Of a DNA stretch of 64,000 nt, positions 28,090 to 37,661 are shown one piece after another. Below the pieces are notes generated by a model. The model was given only the letters and a program-made list of their open reading frames with translations, had not been told where the DNA came from and did no database searches. The position numbers were made by a program, and so were the translations under genes. Source of the stretch: Bacteroides sp. (GTDB lineage Bacteria > Bacteroidota > Bacteroidia > Bacteroidales > Bacteroidaceae); contig JAJQDI010000015.1 in NCBI GenBank assembly GCA_021202275.1, positions 162,637 to 226,636 of the forward strand, in the 5' to 3' direction. How positions within the stretch are numbered: position 1 is the first letter of the stretch; each line of letters starts with the position of its first letter.

Positions 28090-28737
28090 AAAAAAATCAT
28101 AAAGAAAGTATGGACTTTACTGGCAGCTGTTTGGCTGTGTGCAGGAATACAAGCACAGATTGTATCCTCCCGGAGTGTTAGCATTCAATCGACCCCCACT
28201 GTTCCTTCTGAGACGCAATGGTTTTTGCGTGGCGGATTGAATATCATGACATTTGCAGGCGAGGGAACCAAAGACATAAATAGCAAAGCAGGGTATCATT
28301 TTACATATGGCTTTCAAAAACCGATGGGAAGCATAGGCGCATACTGGGGTATGGACTTCGGACTCGGTTCCCGTGGCTACCAGGTAAAAGAAAAACAATA
28401 TGATTATGAAGCCAGCCTGATCGCTCACAACATTCAGGTTTCTCCATTTACATTTGGGTGGAAATACGGAATTACAGATCAAATCAAAATAGACGCTCAT
28501 ATAGGGGCCTTCGCAAGTTTCGACTACACAGGTAAGTATGAAGATGATGACGATAGTATCAAAATGAGCGATTGGGACGATTGGAATCGCCTGGATGCCG
28601 GTCTGAATCTGGGTATCGGAGTATGGTACAACCGTCTGAATCTTGATCTTACTTATCAGCGTGGATTTGTAGATACATTTAAAGACAGTGAAGTCTATGC
28701 CAGCAATTTTATGATCCGGCTGGGGATAGCTTTCTGA
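28090..28737 (+). pseudogene. Outer-membrane beta-barrel protein gene lacking a start codon
   Basis: A frame of 215 residues encodes KKIIKKVWTLLAAVWLCAGIQAQ (a complete signal peptide except for Met), a short linker and a small beta-barrel ending MIRLGIAF with terminal Phe. Upstream in frame are only TCA, TTA, TAC and then TAA at 28078, so no ATG, GTG or TTG is available before the signal. The sequence TTATC followed by eight A is what ATCATGAAAAAAATC would become if TG were deleted, which would explain the loss. The alternative TTG at 28225 would remove the signal peptide. Second gene of the cluster; the preceding gene is also damaged. Confidence 0.7.
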
Positions 28738-28758
28738 ATTTGAATGTGAATGAAAACA

Positions 28759-28793
28759 GGCGTTTACATCATATGGAATGTAAACGCCGTTTT
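28759..28793 (+). terminator. Rho-independent terminator between barrel and DUF4468 genes
   Basis: GGCGTTTACAT pairs with ATGTAAACGCC (11 bp, 8-base loop), followed by GTTTT. It separates the barrel gene from the DUF4468 gene, which may have its own weak promoter or be read by partial readthrough. Confidence 0.8.
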
Positions 28794-28815
28794 GTATGTT
28801 TAAAACACAACTTAT

Positions 28816-29535
28816 ATGATGAAAAAAATAGGATTGAGCCTGCTGTGTATATGTATATATGCACTTTCTACTCCGGCACAGACATTTGTGGAAAACGGGC
28901 AACTCTATCCGCTGCATGCGGATGGCGACAAATATACGATCAGCGGATTTATACCGGTTGCCCATCTCGAAGATGACAAGATCTATGCCAACGCTTTGTT
29001 GTGGATCGTAGAGCATATTTGTCCGAAACTCCAGGAAGGCATTACAGAAGTGAATGTAAATACGAAAAGTTTCAGTTGTGAGTTTGTGCTTGCCCCGCAA
29101 GCGGGATCAGGATTGAACCAGACCTACTATTGTCAGGCTACTTTCCGCATTGCCAACACCAAGCTTATATACTATATTTCGGACATACGTATCGAATCGG
29201 CTACCTTTATGGGGAAAAAACTTACTCCTATGGAAAGTCTGACGCCGGAGAAAAAACCGGTACACAAGCAGACCCTGAATGACTTTGTATACGTACAATC
29301 TCATCTGTTGAATCGTATGTTTGATTATGTTACAACAAACAGACCTTCCGACATCACTCACTGGAAGGAGATCGCTATCCGCAAACCTGTGACAGGAATG
29401 ACAGAAGAGGAATGCAGGCTGGCATTTGGCAAGCCACAAGCCATACTGGAAGCAAACGGAGAAACACAATGGATGTATAGCAGCTTTTTCTATCTGTTCT
29501 TTAAGAACGGACAGGTACAAACCATTGTCAGATAA
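28816..29535 (+). CDS. Secreted DUF4468 (TBP-like fold) protein
   Basis: A 239-residue secreted protein with a signal peptide (LSTPAQ near 22). The mature N-terminal 130 residues (YTISGFIPVAHLEDDKIYANALLWIVEH, then YCQATFRIANTKLIYYISDIRIE) match the DUF4468 domain of Bacteroidales, which has a TATA-box-binding-protein-like fold and no known activity. The C-terminal 70 residues contain TGMTEEECRLAFGKPQAI, resembling the small SmpA/BamE-like GxTxxEVxxxxGxP motif. The gene begins ATGATG; either Met may be used. It follows two damaged genes for secreted or outer-membrane proteins, from which a strong hairpin separates it. Confidence 0.8.
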   Translation: MMKKIGLSLLCICIYALSTPAQTFVENGQLYPLHADGDKYTISGFIPVAHLEDDKIYANALLWIVEHICPKLQEGITEVNVNTKSFSCEFVLAPQAGSGLNQTYYCQATFRIANTKLIYYISDIRIESATFMGKKLTPMESLTPEKKPVHKQTLNDFVYVQSHLLNRMFDYVTTNRPSDITHWKEIAIRKPVTGMTEEECRLAFGKPQAILEANGETQWMYSSFFYLFFKNGQVQTIVR

Positions 29536-29637
29536 AAAAGGGATAGCATCAGTCCGATACAGATCTCACAAAGGTCCTTTACAGAATTCTGTCTAAGAAG
29601 AAAAGGCAGTCTCTTAACTAATACCTTTTTCCGGACA

Positions 29638-30489
29638 TCAGGGAATAGTTAACTGCCGGAGCTCATCCGGCGTACCCCGGTATACATTCAGGTCTACATT
29701 CCTGGGGATCCCCTTCATACGTGCCCCATCGGAATGTTGCCAGAAGTCCCAGTGCCCTTCATAACGGAGCGTGTCTACATGGTAATGGGCAACCCAGAAA
29801 GGATATGTATTGAAAACTGAATCATTCAGGTAGCTGGTCTTGAACTTATAGGAGGTATAAATGATAGGTTTCACGCCGTAATGCCCCTCTACCTTGTCGA
29901 GCCAGGTGAGAGCAGCCTGTTGCAACTCCTTCGGCGTACGGTCGCCGATCACTTCTATATCCAGTACAGGGGGCAGATCGCCCGGCCGGAGATCCACTGT
30001 CTGTATAAAGAAATCAGCCTGCTTCACCGGATCGGTCTTGGGAGAAAAGAAGTGATACGCTCCCCGTACAAAGCCATACCGACGGGCGTTGTGGAAGTTT
30101 TCTCTGAAACTCACATCCGGAAAGTCGCCCCCTTCGGTCGCTTTCATAAAGACAAAATAGAGCGGATATTTGCTCTGCCGGTGATGGATCAGCTCCTCCC
30201 AGTCTATCTGTCCCTGATGGCGGGAGATATCTATCCCATGCACCTGATAGCCGCGCGGAATGCAGACACTGTACCCGCGCCGTCCGGCACAGGGTTTCCA
30301 GCGATAGGCATACGGAAGAATAAAAAAATAATAGAACCCCGCGGAAAAGAGCAATACCACTACCACAGCCAGGCTGTTGCGCAGCCAGTTGGGCAGGGTA
30401 CCATGTCCTGCAGATTGCTTCCTGCGGACGGTCGCAGTGCGCCGGGTGGCCGGTCTGCGGGTGGTATTTGCTTTTCGGGGTGTTGCCAT
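29638..30489 (-). CDS. Membrane-anchored GH25 lysozyme-like muramidase
   Basis: A 283-residue glycoside hydrolase family 25 protein that would cleave the MurNAc-GlcNAc bond of peptidoglycan. The first 38 residues are rich in Arg, Lys and Thr and lie in the cytoplasm; one transmembrane segment follows (about 40-59), with the catalytic domain outside. GH25 motifs: GIDISRHQG with Asp at 87, FVFMKATEG, and the catalytic LDIEV near 175. The frame is open back to 30549, but the ATG at 30489 (MATPRKANTTRR) fits better. An unusual feature is the very basic cytoplasmic tail. Probably used for cell-wall remodelling of the cell itself. Confidence 0.92.
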   Translation of the reverse strand: MATPRKANTTRRPATRRTATVRRKQSAGHGTLPNWLRNSLAVVVVLLFSAGFYYFFILPYAYRWKPCAGRRGYSVCIPRGYQVHGIDISRHQGQIDWEELIHHRQSKYPLYFVFMKATEGGDFPDVSFRENFHNARRYGFVRGAYHFFSPKTDPVKQADFFIQTVDLRPGDLPPVLDIEVIGDRTPKELQQAALTWLDKVEGHYGVKPIIYTSYKFKTSYLNDSVFNTYPFWVAHYHVDTLRYEGHWDFWQHSDGARMKGIPRNVDLNVYRGTPDELRQLTIP

Positions 30490-30600
30490 TTGTATGAACA
30501 GAAATTTATAAACTATCCGATCAAAGGAAGTGCTGTAAGTACAACACAAATATACAGGAAAGGATCACTGAATTGTGTCGTGCTTACAGCACCCTATGAG

Positions 30601-30805
30601 AATTTACGATTTACTAATTTACGATTTACGATTTGGAATTAATTAAGGTTAGAGCTGATCATTCATCAGAACAAACCTGAGATCCCTATCATTGTCCAAA
30701 CAAAACATGTATGTAAATAGATGTTACTCCAACGCTCATTGATGCTAATAATCAAATAATAGTTAGGACCGCATGGAATATCGTACATCGTAAATCCGTA
30801 AATCA
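30601..30805. repeat. TACGAT-family inverted-repeat element between GH25 and pfp
   Basis: Left end 30601-30640 has ATTTACGATTTAC, then ATTTACGATTTACGATTTGG; right end 30778-30805 has ATATCGTACATCGTAAATCCG and TAAATCACC in inverted orientation. The TGA stop of pfp (30803-30805) is formed by the last bases of the right end. Confidence 0.7.
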
Positions 30806-32449
30806 CCTGGCCTGTTCCAGCTGCAATGTCTTGGTCGGCTGATCGCATACTTCAGTAGGGCCAAAGTACTGGATCGGTCCCGGATATACATAATCCGTTG
30901 TGAGCGCCCATCGTTCCCGCTGAGCGGCAAAAGTCCGGAAAGGAGCACCATCCAGTTTCACCAGAGCCTTCTGGATCACCGGCTTCATCTCTCCGTGACG
31001 CCGTTCCATATTCATCATCATGGTGATAGGCACACCGCCTGCGATCCACTCTTCCGCGGGAGCAGTTGTGTTGCGTACGGAAGACATATAACCTGTTTTT
31101 CCGGCAGCGATCAGCAGCGAAGCTGTGAATCCCAGCGAGTAGCAATAGTCCGCATCGTAATTGGAAGGAGCGGCGCAACGGCCTTCGTATCCGAAGAAAT
31201 GATGCAACGGAGCGAACTTACCGGTGAATTTTCCCTCTTTTTTCCAGGCTTCCAGTTTATTGGCTACCATTTCAGACAGGAGTTTTTCGGTTTCGATCAG
31301 CGATACCTGAACGTTTCCGTGTGGGTCGCGATCCAGTGTCAGCTGACGGGCTACTCCTTCGGGCAGACTGGCGTAGATATCGGAATTCTCTTTGGAAAGT
31401 TTACTGATGATATACTCACGCTGGTGAGATTTCTTGATATGGCTGAACTCTTCCGCGTTCGCTGCCAGGAAGTCATTGAGTTCGGCGATCAGACGTTTCA
31501 TCGCAGGGATAAACTCCACCAGCCCCTCGGGGATCAGTACAGTACCGAAGTTATTTCCCTGAGCGGCACGGTCTGCTACTACCTGAGCTACGTAAGTCAC
31601 CACATCATCCAGAGACATATCCTTAGCCTCTACTTCTTCCGATACGATACATACATTGGGTTGTACCTGCAACGCGCATTCCAGAGCGATGTGAGAAGCC
31701 GAACGTCCCATCAGTTTGATAAAGTGCCAGTATTTACGTGCCGAGTTGCAATCGCGCTGGATGTTACCGATCACCTCCGAGTATACTTTACAAGCTGTAT
31801 CGAATCCGAAAGAGGTTTCGATCATGTCATTTTTCAGGTCACCGTCAATGGTCTTCGGACAGCCGATCACCTGTACACCGTATTTCTTAGCGGCATAGTA
31901 CTCGGCCAATACACAGGCATTGGTATTGGAATCGTCTCCGCCAATGATCACCAGAGCCTTGATGCCCAATTCTTTGAGGATCTCATATCCTTTATCGAAC
32001 TGCGATTCTTTTTCCAGTTTAGTACGTCCAGAACCGATGATATCGAACCCTCCGGTGTTGCGGTATTCGTCAATGATCTCCGCAGTCAGCTCTTTGTAGT
32101 TATGATCTACCAGACCGCCTGGACCCAGGATAAATCCATAGAGTTTGCTGTCCGCATTCAGTTTCCTGATCCCGTCAAACAGACCGGAGATCACATTGTG
32201 TCCGCCCGGAGCCTGACCACCGGAAAGGATCACACCCACGTTGATAGCAGGGAATTGGGTAGCTTCCGCAGACTCCACAAACTGGAGCAGAGGCATACCG
32301 TACGTATGAGGGAATAATTTCTGAATAGCTTCCTGATCGGCTACAGACTGAGTAGCAGCCCCTTCATTTACTTTTACAGAACCTCTGAGAGCTTTGGGGA
32401 GTTTAGGCTGATAGGCAGCCCTTGCGATTTGCAATGCACTTTTTGTCAT
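30803..32449 (-). CDS. pfp: Diphosphate-fructose-6-phosphate 1-phosphotransferase (PPi-PFK)
   Basis: A 548-residue cytosolic glycolytic enzyme that reversibly phosphorylates fructose 6-phosphate using pyrophosphate. Family features: SGGQAPGGHNVISG near residue 75, GGDDSN near 170 (Asp in place of the Gly found in ATP-PFK, which excludes ATP), PKTIDGDLKN near 200, and MGRSASHIALE near 250. The length is that of the long PfpB-like clade typical of plants, spirochaetes and Bacteroidales. Its stop codon lies inside a TACGAT repeat. A long noncoding region precedes it and it appears to be monocistronic. Confidence 0.96.
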   Translation of the reverse strand: MTKSALQIARAAYQPKLPKALRGSVKVNEGAATQSVADQEAIQKLFPHTYGMPLLQFVESAEATQFPAINVGVILSGGQAPGGHNVISGLFDGIRKLNADSKLYGFILGPGGLVDHNYKELTAEIIDEYRNTGGFDIIGSGRTKLEKESQFDKGYEILKELGIKALVIIGGDDSNTNACVLAEYYAAKKYGVQVIGCPKTIDGDLKNDMIETSFGFDTACKVYSEVIGNIQRDCNSARKYWHFIKLMGRSASHIALECALQVQPNVCIVSEEVEAKDMSLDDVVTYVAQVVADRAAQGNNFGTVLIPEGLVEFIPAMKRLIAELNDFLAANAEEFSHIKKSHQREYIISKLSKENSDIYASLPEGVARQLTLDRDPHGNVQVSLIETEKLLSEMVANKLEAWKKEGKFTGKFAPLHHFFGYEGRCAAPSNYDADYCYSLGFTASLLIAAGKTGYMSSVRNTTAPAEEWIAGGVPITMMMNMERRHGEMKPVIQKALVKLDGAPFRTFAAQRERWALTTDYVYPGPIQYFGPTEVCDQPTKTLQLEQAR

Positions 32450-32680
32450 CTTGTCAATCTATTTAAAGGTGTTAATAAGTTCCTCAAAAAAAGCCTTGCA
32501 AATTTCGTTTTTTTTTCTGAATTATAAAAATGCAAACCAGGATATTTACGATTTGACGATTGACTATTTACGATTGAAAATACCTGGTTGGATAGGATTT
32601 AACTCGCAATTCCCGATTATGTGCCCTCAGTGGATGACGACAATACGAAAAACAAATCATGAGGTTATCACCCACCTGTA

Positions 32681-32701
32681 GAGACGCACGGCGTGCGTCT
32701 C
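32681..32701. repeat. GAGACGCAC palindromic repeat, copy 2
   Basis: GAGACGCACGGCGTGCGTCTC, preceded by CTGTA and followed by CGCGG. It faces copy 3, so the CTGTA ends point outwards and the CGCGG-type ends inwards. Confidence 0.88.
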
Positions 32702-32839
32702 CGCGGCGTATGTATTCATTTAGACATGTATTTTCTATGATGTTTTGTTCACTCTATATATGTGTTCACACGCGGTATGTATTCCTATGCTAAGCTAAGG
32801 TATGTTCCCATGCTGACACAAATTCCCATTCGACACACG

Positions 32840-32860
32840 GAGACGCACGCCGTGCGTCTC
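32840..32860. repeat. GAGACGCAC palindromic repeat, copy 3
   Basis: GAGACGCACGCCGTGCGTCTC, followed by TACAG; mirror partner of copy 2, 138 bases away. Confidence 0.88.
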
Positions 32861-33159
32861 TACAGGATACGGATCTCTTATGCAGAATCTAAAAACCGGA
32901 AACGATTTTCACTAAAATCATTCCCGGCATTCTACGTTTTTTCATATATGGACACAAGTTAGTAGTTCCATTGTTCCCCATAGGCTATATCCTTGTACAG
33001 CAAGGATCCATTTATCACAGAGCCCCCTTTTTCCAAATACGGAACCACCTGTTACACCTTACCGGTAAAATACATCCTCAATCGTAAACGGAACCACGTA
33101 TCACAGATTATTTACACCAGGTAATTTCAATCGTACATCGTAAATCCGTAAATCGTAAA

Positions 33160-34558
33160 TCACCTCCATCCTCCTCCCAGCGTCTTATACACCTGTACCA
33201 CCGCAATCAGTTCGTCACGGATGGCATTGCTCAGGCCGATCTGCGCGTCGAAATATCCACGTTGCGCGTCCAGTACATCCAGATAATTGATCACTCCGTT
33301 GATGTATTGCAACTGTGCCAGATCTACATAACTCTTTGCCGCCCGCTCCAGGCTCAGGCGCAGTGCGTGCACTTCACGGATTTTATTGAAATCCACGATC
33401 GCGTTCTGTGTCTCCCGGAAAGCATTCAGTACCGCCTTTTCGTAGCGGTAGACCTCCTGTTCATAAGCCGCTTTACGGGCTTTCAGGGCCGCCCGGTTCT
33501 TTCCCATGTTGAACAGCGGAGTGATCAGGTTGGCCTGTAGCAATCCATAGGGCGACTTCAATATCGTTTTCAGTTCATCCCCTTCCACACCGTATTTGCC
33601 TGTGAGCGCAATACGTGGGAACATGTTCGTATAGGCCACTCCCACCCGGGCATGCGCGGCGATCAGCTGCTGTTCCGAACGCCGGATATCCGGACGCCTC
33701 TGCAACAGTTCCGAAGGCAACCCCGCAGGCAGGGTCTCCGGGAAGTGCAGTTCTTCCAGCGAGCGGCTCCGGGTGATCTGCTGCGGAAGCTCCCCCGTCA
33801 GAAAAGCAATATCGTTTTGCTTCACAGAGATCTTACGTTCCAGGTCCGGCACCAGTGTAGCCGTACGCGCCACCTCCACCTGTGCCTGCTGGTAAGAGGT
33901 CTCCGAGGTAAGCCCCCCCTTCGAAACGGATACGCGCCAGCCGCACCCCCTCCTGCCTGGCCTGCAGGGTCTGCTTCACAATAGACAGCTCGTTGTCCAG
34001 GGTCACCAGTTCGTAATAGGCACTTGCCACCTCCGCGATGATAGTCAGCTGCATAGCCCGCTGCGCCTCCACCGTCTGCAGGTATTCGGCCACAGCCGCT
34101 TCCTTGCCCCAGCGCAGATTTCCCCACAGATCCAGCTCCCACGTCAGGGCCAGTTTGGCATCCAACTGATTGTCCTGCGTGGGTTTCTCGCCCCGGTAAT
34201 TCTCAAATTCCCGTTCCGCAAACAGTTGCCCGTTGAGCTGGGGCAACAGATTCGCGACACTGATTCGTTTCTGCGCCGCCATCTCTTTGATACGCGCGGC
34301 GGCAATCAGCATGTCCTTATTGTGTTCCAGCGCCTTGCCGATCAGCCGTTGCAGGTAGGTATCCGTATAGATATCGAGCCATTCCCAGTCGCCCAGGCTG
34401 ATGCTGTCTCCCCCGGCAGGCAAAGCCACAGGCAGTTCCACCGCCGGACGTACATACGCCTTACCCACCTTACACGAAGAGAAGGCTGCGGTCAGCAGCA
34501 GGAGAAACAGCAACCTGATCCCCGTTCTCCGGAGTATATCGTATCTTTTACTTTCCAT
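33160..34558 (-). pseudogene. RND efflux outer-membrane factor (NodT/TolC type), frameshifted in a G7 run
   Basis: An outer-membrane lipoprotein channel of a tripartite pump. The start at 34558 gives a lipoprotein signal with SSCKVG; two outer-membrane efflux domains follow (DAKLALTWELDLWGNLRWG; later RRPDIRRSEQQLIAAHARVGVA). The frame breaks at 33913-33919, seven C on the plus strand (seven G in the gene): before it the protein reads FEGG, and with six G it would continue LTSETSYQQAQVEVAR and run in frame to TGA at 33160. The corrected protein is 465 residues, normal for NodT. As written, two fragments of about 240 residues result. The start overlaps the RND gene by 11 bases; its stop lies in a TACGAT repeat. 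Confidence 0.88.
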
Positions 34559-37500
34559 GTGTTCGTTGTTTGATTTTTGCCTTTGTCTTATAGACCAGAA
34601 TAAAGAAGAAGGGCACCAGTACAATACCCAGAACGATGGCGAAGATCATTCCGAAAAATACGCCCGTACCGATAGCGCGTCGGCTGGCCGATCCCGGTCC
34701 GCTGGCCAGTACCATCGGCAGCATCCCCAACAAGAAAGCCAGGGAGGTCATCAGAATCGGACGGAACCGCAACCGGGAAGCATAGATGGCCGACTCTATC
34801 AGATCTGCTCCGTTGTCTACCTGTACCTTGGCAAACTCCACGATCAGGATCGCGTTCTTGGCCGCCATCCCCATCAGCATCACCAGGCCAATCTGGAAGT
34901 AGGTATCATTTTTCAGGCCACAGGCCCAGACCCCCAGGTAAGCCCCCAGAGCGGCCACAGGCAGGGAAAGGAGTACCGCCACCGGCAGCGTCCAACTCTC
35001 GTACTGAGCAGCCAGGAACAGGAAGACGAACAGGAACACCAGAGCGATCACCAGTCCGGTCTGTCCCTCGGCCTGCTTCTCCTGATAAGAGAGGCCGCTC
35101 CAGTCGAGCCCGATGGTCTCGGGCAGGTGCTCACGCGCGATCTGCTCCATGATCTCCATGGCCTGTCCGGAGCTATACCCCTGCGCAGCTCCTCCCCGGA
35201 TCACAGCGGAGGTAAACATATTGAAGCGTTTGATACTTCCCGGTCCGGTGGTATAGGAGGCGGTACCCAGGGTAGACAGCGGGATCATGGCTCCGTTGGC
35301 CCCCCGGACAAAGAAGAGATTTATATTTTCCTTGTGTTCCCTGTAATTGGCTTCCGCCTGTATGTATACCCGATAAATCCGGTTGAACATATTGAAATCG
35401 TTCACATATACCGATCCGGTATAGGCCTTCATAGTAGAGAATACATCCGCCAGCGGCACCCCCACCATCTTCACCTTGTCCCGGTCTACATCGAAATAGA
35501 GCTGGGGGATATCGGATTGCAGGGAAGAAGAGAGCCCGGTGAGCTCTTTCCGTCGCGAAGCGTGATACATCAATGTATCCGCCGCCTGCACCAGCATCTC
35601 GAAAGTGGCGTCACCTCTGGCCTCCAGCTGCAACTCGAATCCGCCGGAAGTACCCAGTCCCGGGATCACCGGCGGGGTAGACAGATAGACTTTGCATTCG
35701 GGATAGGTCCTCAGTTCGGCCACCACCTCCGCCATGATCTTGTCCAGGGTTGTCTTTTTGCGTTCGTTCCAGGGTTTGAGGATAACCGTCAGTTCGCCCC
35801 GTCCCTGGTTGCTTCCGACCCGGGGACTGCTACCGGTGACATTCTGCACATATTCGATATACGGATTCCGGTTGAGATACTTCACCGCGCGTTCCGTCAC
35901 GGCCCGCGTACGTTCCAGGGTAGCCCCCTCCGGCAATTCCAGTTCGATCTTGAAATAGCCCTGATCTTCCACCGGCAGGAAACTGGTCGGTATCAGCCGG
36001 TGGACCAGCAGGATCAGCAGCACTGCCACCCCAAAAGCGGCCAATACCCGCCGGGGATTGCCGATCGTTTTTCGCAGAGCGTCTATATACCGGTGATTAC
36101 CGATATGGAGCCAGAGGTTTATCTTGCGGAAAATGATATTTTTTTTCTTCCTGTTGTCCGGCTTCAACAGCAACGAACAGAGCACCGGACTCAGGGTGAG
36201 TGCTACCACCGTAGAGATCAGTACAGACACCACGATGGTGATGGTAAACTGCCGGTAGAGCTGTCCGGTGATCCCCGCCAGGAAACTTACCGGAACAAAC
36301 ACAGCGGCCAGTACCAGCGAAGTGGCGATCAGCGCGCTTGCCAGATTCTCCATGGCCTTTTTGGTGGCTTCGTAGGGCGAGAGCTTTTCCTCTTCCATGA
36401 TACGCTCTACATTCTCCACCACCACGATAGCGTCATCTACTACGATACCGATCGCAAGCACCAGTCCGAGCAGCGTAAGGATATTGAGCGAAAAGCCAAA
36501 GATCAGCATAAAACCAAACGTCCCGATCAGGGAGATAGGCACTGCCACCAGCGGGATGAGCGTAGCCCGCCAGCTCTGCAACGACAGGAAGACCACCAGC
36601 ACTACCAGTACCAGGGCTTCGAAGAGGGTCTTGTATACTTTATGGATCGATTCGCTGATGTAGGTAGTCATATCGAAGGGGATCTCATAGTTCATTCCCT
36701 CCGGGAAGTTGAGGCTGATCTCTTTCATCACCTCCTTCACACTACCGGCCACCTCCATGGCATTGGAACCGGGCAGCATATAGATAGAGAGTACGGCCGC
36801 GTTCTCTCCATTGATACTGCTTTCCGTATTGTAGGAAGAGGCTTCCAGAGAGACACGTGCCACATCTTTCAGACGAATGATGAAACCGTTGGGATTGGCA
36901 CGCACCACAATGTCTTCGAACTGGCCTACCGTAGAGAGACGGCCTTGTGTAGTAATGGGAATGGTGATATCCAGCCCCTGTACCGGTTGCTGCCCCAGCA
37001 CACCCGCGGCCGACTCGCGGTTCTGATCCTTCAGCGCACTTTGTATGTCCTGCACCGTGAGCCCGAAATGGGCCAGTTTATCAGGCTGCACCCAGATCTG
37101 CATCGCGTAGTAGCGGCTGCCGACGTTGGATACGCGTCCCACACCGGGTATACGCCGAAGCAGGTCGAGCACGTTGATCGTAGCAAAATTACTCAGATAA
37201 ATCTCGTCGAATTTAGGATCGGAAGAGGTCAGACACACAATCATCAGCTGACTGGGAGCCTGCTTCTCTACGGAGATCCCGTTCTGTACCACCTCCGCGG
37301 GCAGGCGCGACTCGGCCAGCTTGATCCGGTTCTGGATCTCTACGGCTGCCAGATCGGCATCGGCTGAGACATCGAACGTGATGGTGGCGGAGAAACTGCC
37401 CGAGTTGGAACTGGTAGACTCCATATAAAGCATCCGCGGGGTTCCGTTGAGTTCCTGCTCGATGGGCGTAGCTACTGCCTGAGACACCGTGAGCGCGCTG

Positions 37501-37658
37501 GCTCCCGGATAGGAGGCACTCACGCGCACCACCGGCGGAGTGATCTGGGGATACTGGTCGATGGGCAGCATCGTGAGCCCGATGATGCCGACAATCACGA
37601 TCAGGATAGAGATAACTGCCGAAAAGACAGGACGGTCTATAAAAAAACTTACTTTCAT
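34548..37658 (-). CDS. RND family efflux transporter permease (HAE1 type)
   Basis: A 1036-residue inner-membrane proton/drug antiporter of the AcrB/MexB type, the pump of a tripartite exporter. Features: MKVSFFIDRPVFSAVISILIV as first membrane segment; two large periplasmic loops; the proton-relay pair in GIVVDDAIVVVENVE of TM4 (near 405-415); MGMAAKNAILIVEFAK with the conserved Lys of TM10; and the C-terminal membrane bundle. Twelve transmembrane segments in two repeats are expected. The gene begins three bases after the MFP stop and in the same frame, and its end overlaps the outer-membrane factor gene. The long open frame on the opposite strand (34401-37367) is a shadow. Confidence 0.96.
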   Translation of the reverse strand: MKVSFFIDRPVFSAVISILIVIVGIIGLTMLPIDQYPQITPPVVRVSASYPGASALTVSQAVATPIEQELNGTPRMLYMESTSSNSGSFSATITFDVSADADLAAVEIQNRIKLAESRLPAEVVQNGISVEKQAPSQLMIVCLTSSDPKFDEIYLSNFATINVLDLLRRIPGVGRVSNVGSRYYAMQIWVQPDKLAHFGLTVQDIQSALKDQNRESAAGVLGQQPVQGLDITIPITTQGRLSTVGQFEDIVVRANPNGFIIRLKDVARVSLEASSYNTESSINGENAAVLSIYMLPGSNAMEVAGSVKEVMKEISLNFPEGMNYEIPFDMTTYISESIHKVYKTLFEALVLVVLVVFLSLQSWRATLIPLVAVPISLIGTFGFMLIFGFSLNILTLLGLVLAIGIVVDDAIVVVENVERIMEEEKLSPYEATKKAMENLASALIATSLVLAAVFVPVSFLAGITGQLYRQFTITIVVSVLISTVVALTLSPVLCSLLLKPDNRKKKNIIFRKINLWLHIGNHRYIDALRKTIGNPRRVLAAFGVAVLLILLVHRLIPTSFLPVEDQGYFKIELELPEGATLERTRAVTERAVKYLNRNPYIEYVQNVTGSSPRVGSNQGRGELTVILKPWNERKKTTLDKIMAEVVAELRTYPECKVYLSTPPVIPGLGTSGGFELQLEARGDATFEMLVQAADTLMYHASRRKELTGLSSSLQSDIPQLYFDVDRDKVKMVGVPLADVFSTMKAYTGSVYVNDFNMFNRIYRVYIQAEANYREHKENINLFFVRGANGAMIPLSTLGTASYTTGPGSIKRFNMFTSAVIRGGAAQGYSSGQAMEIMEQIAREHLPETIGLDWSGLSYQEKQAEGQTGLVIALVFLFVFLFLAAQYESWTLPVAVLLSLPVAALGAYLGVWACGLKNDTYFQIGLVMLMGMAAKNAILIVEFAKVQVDNGADLIESAIYASRLRFRPILMTSLAFLLGMLPMVLASGPGSASRRAIGTGVFFGMIFAIVLGIVLVPFFFILVYKTKAKIKQRTHGK

Positions 37659-37661
37659 CTT

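Larger units (their letters stand above)
32450..33159. other. Repeat-rich noncoding region upstream of pfp
   Basis: 710 bases without a gene. A TACGAT-type left end at 32548-32585 (TTTACGATTGAAAATACCTGG) faces a right end at 33115-33165 (CCAGGTAATTTCAATCGTAC, then ATCGTAAATC repeats), bounding about 615 bases. Nested inside is a facing pair of GAGACG palindromes (32681 and 32840). Between those, ATGTATTC and GTATGTTCC motifs recur without coding potential. Confidence 0.6.

Noticed and set aside
34401..37367. A 988-codon open frame on the plus strand opposite the RND pump
   Set aside because: It is antisense to a clear RND transporter, has a His/Gln/Arg-rich composition typical of shadow frames, and has no signal or domain.
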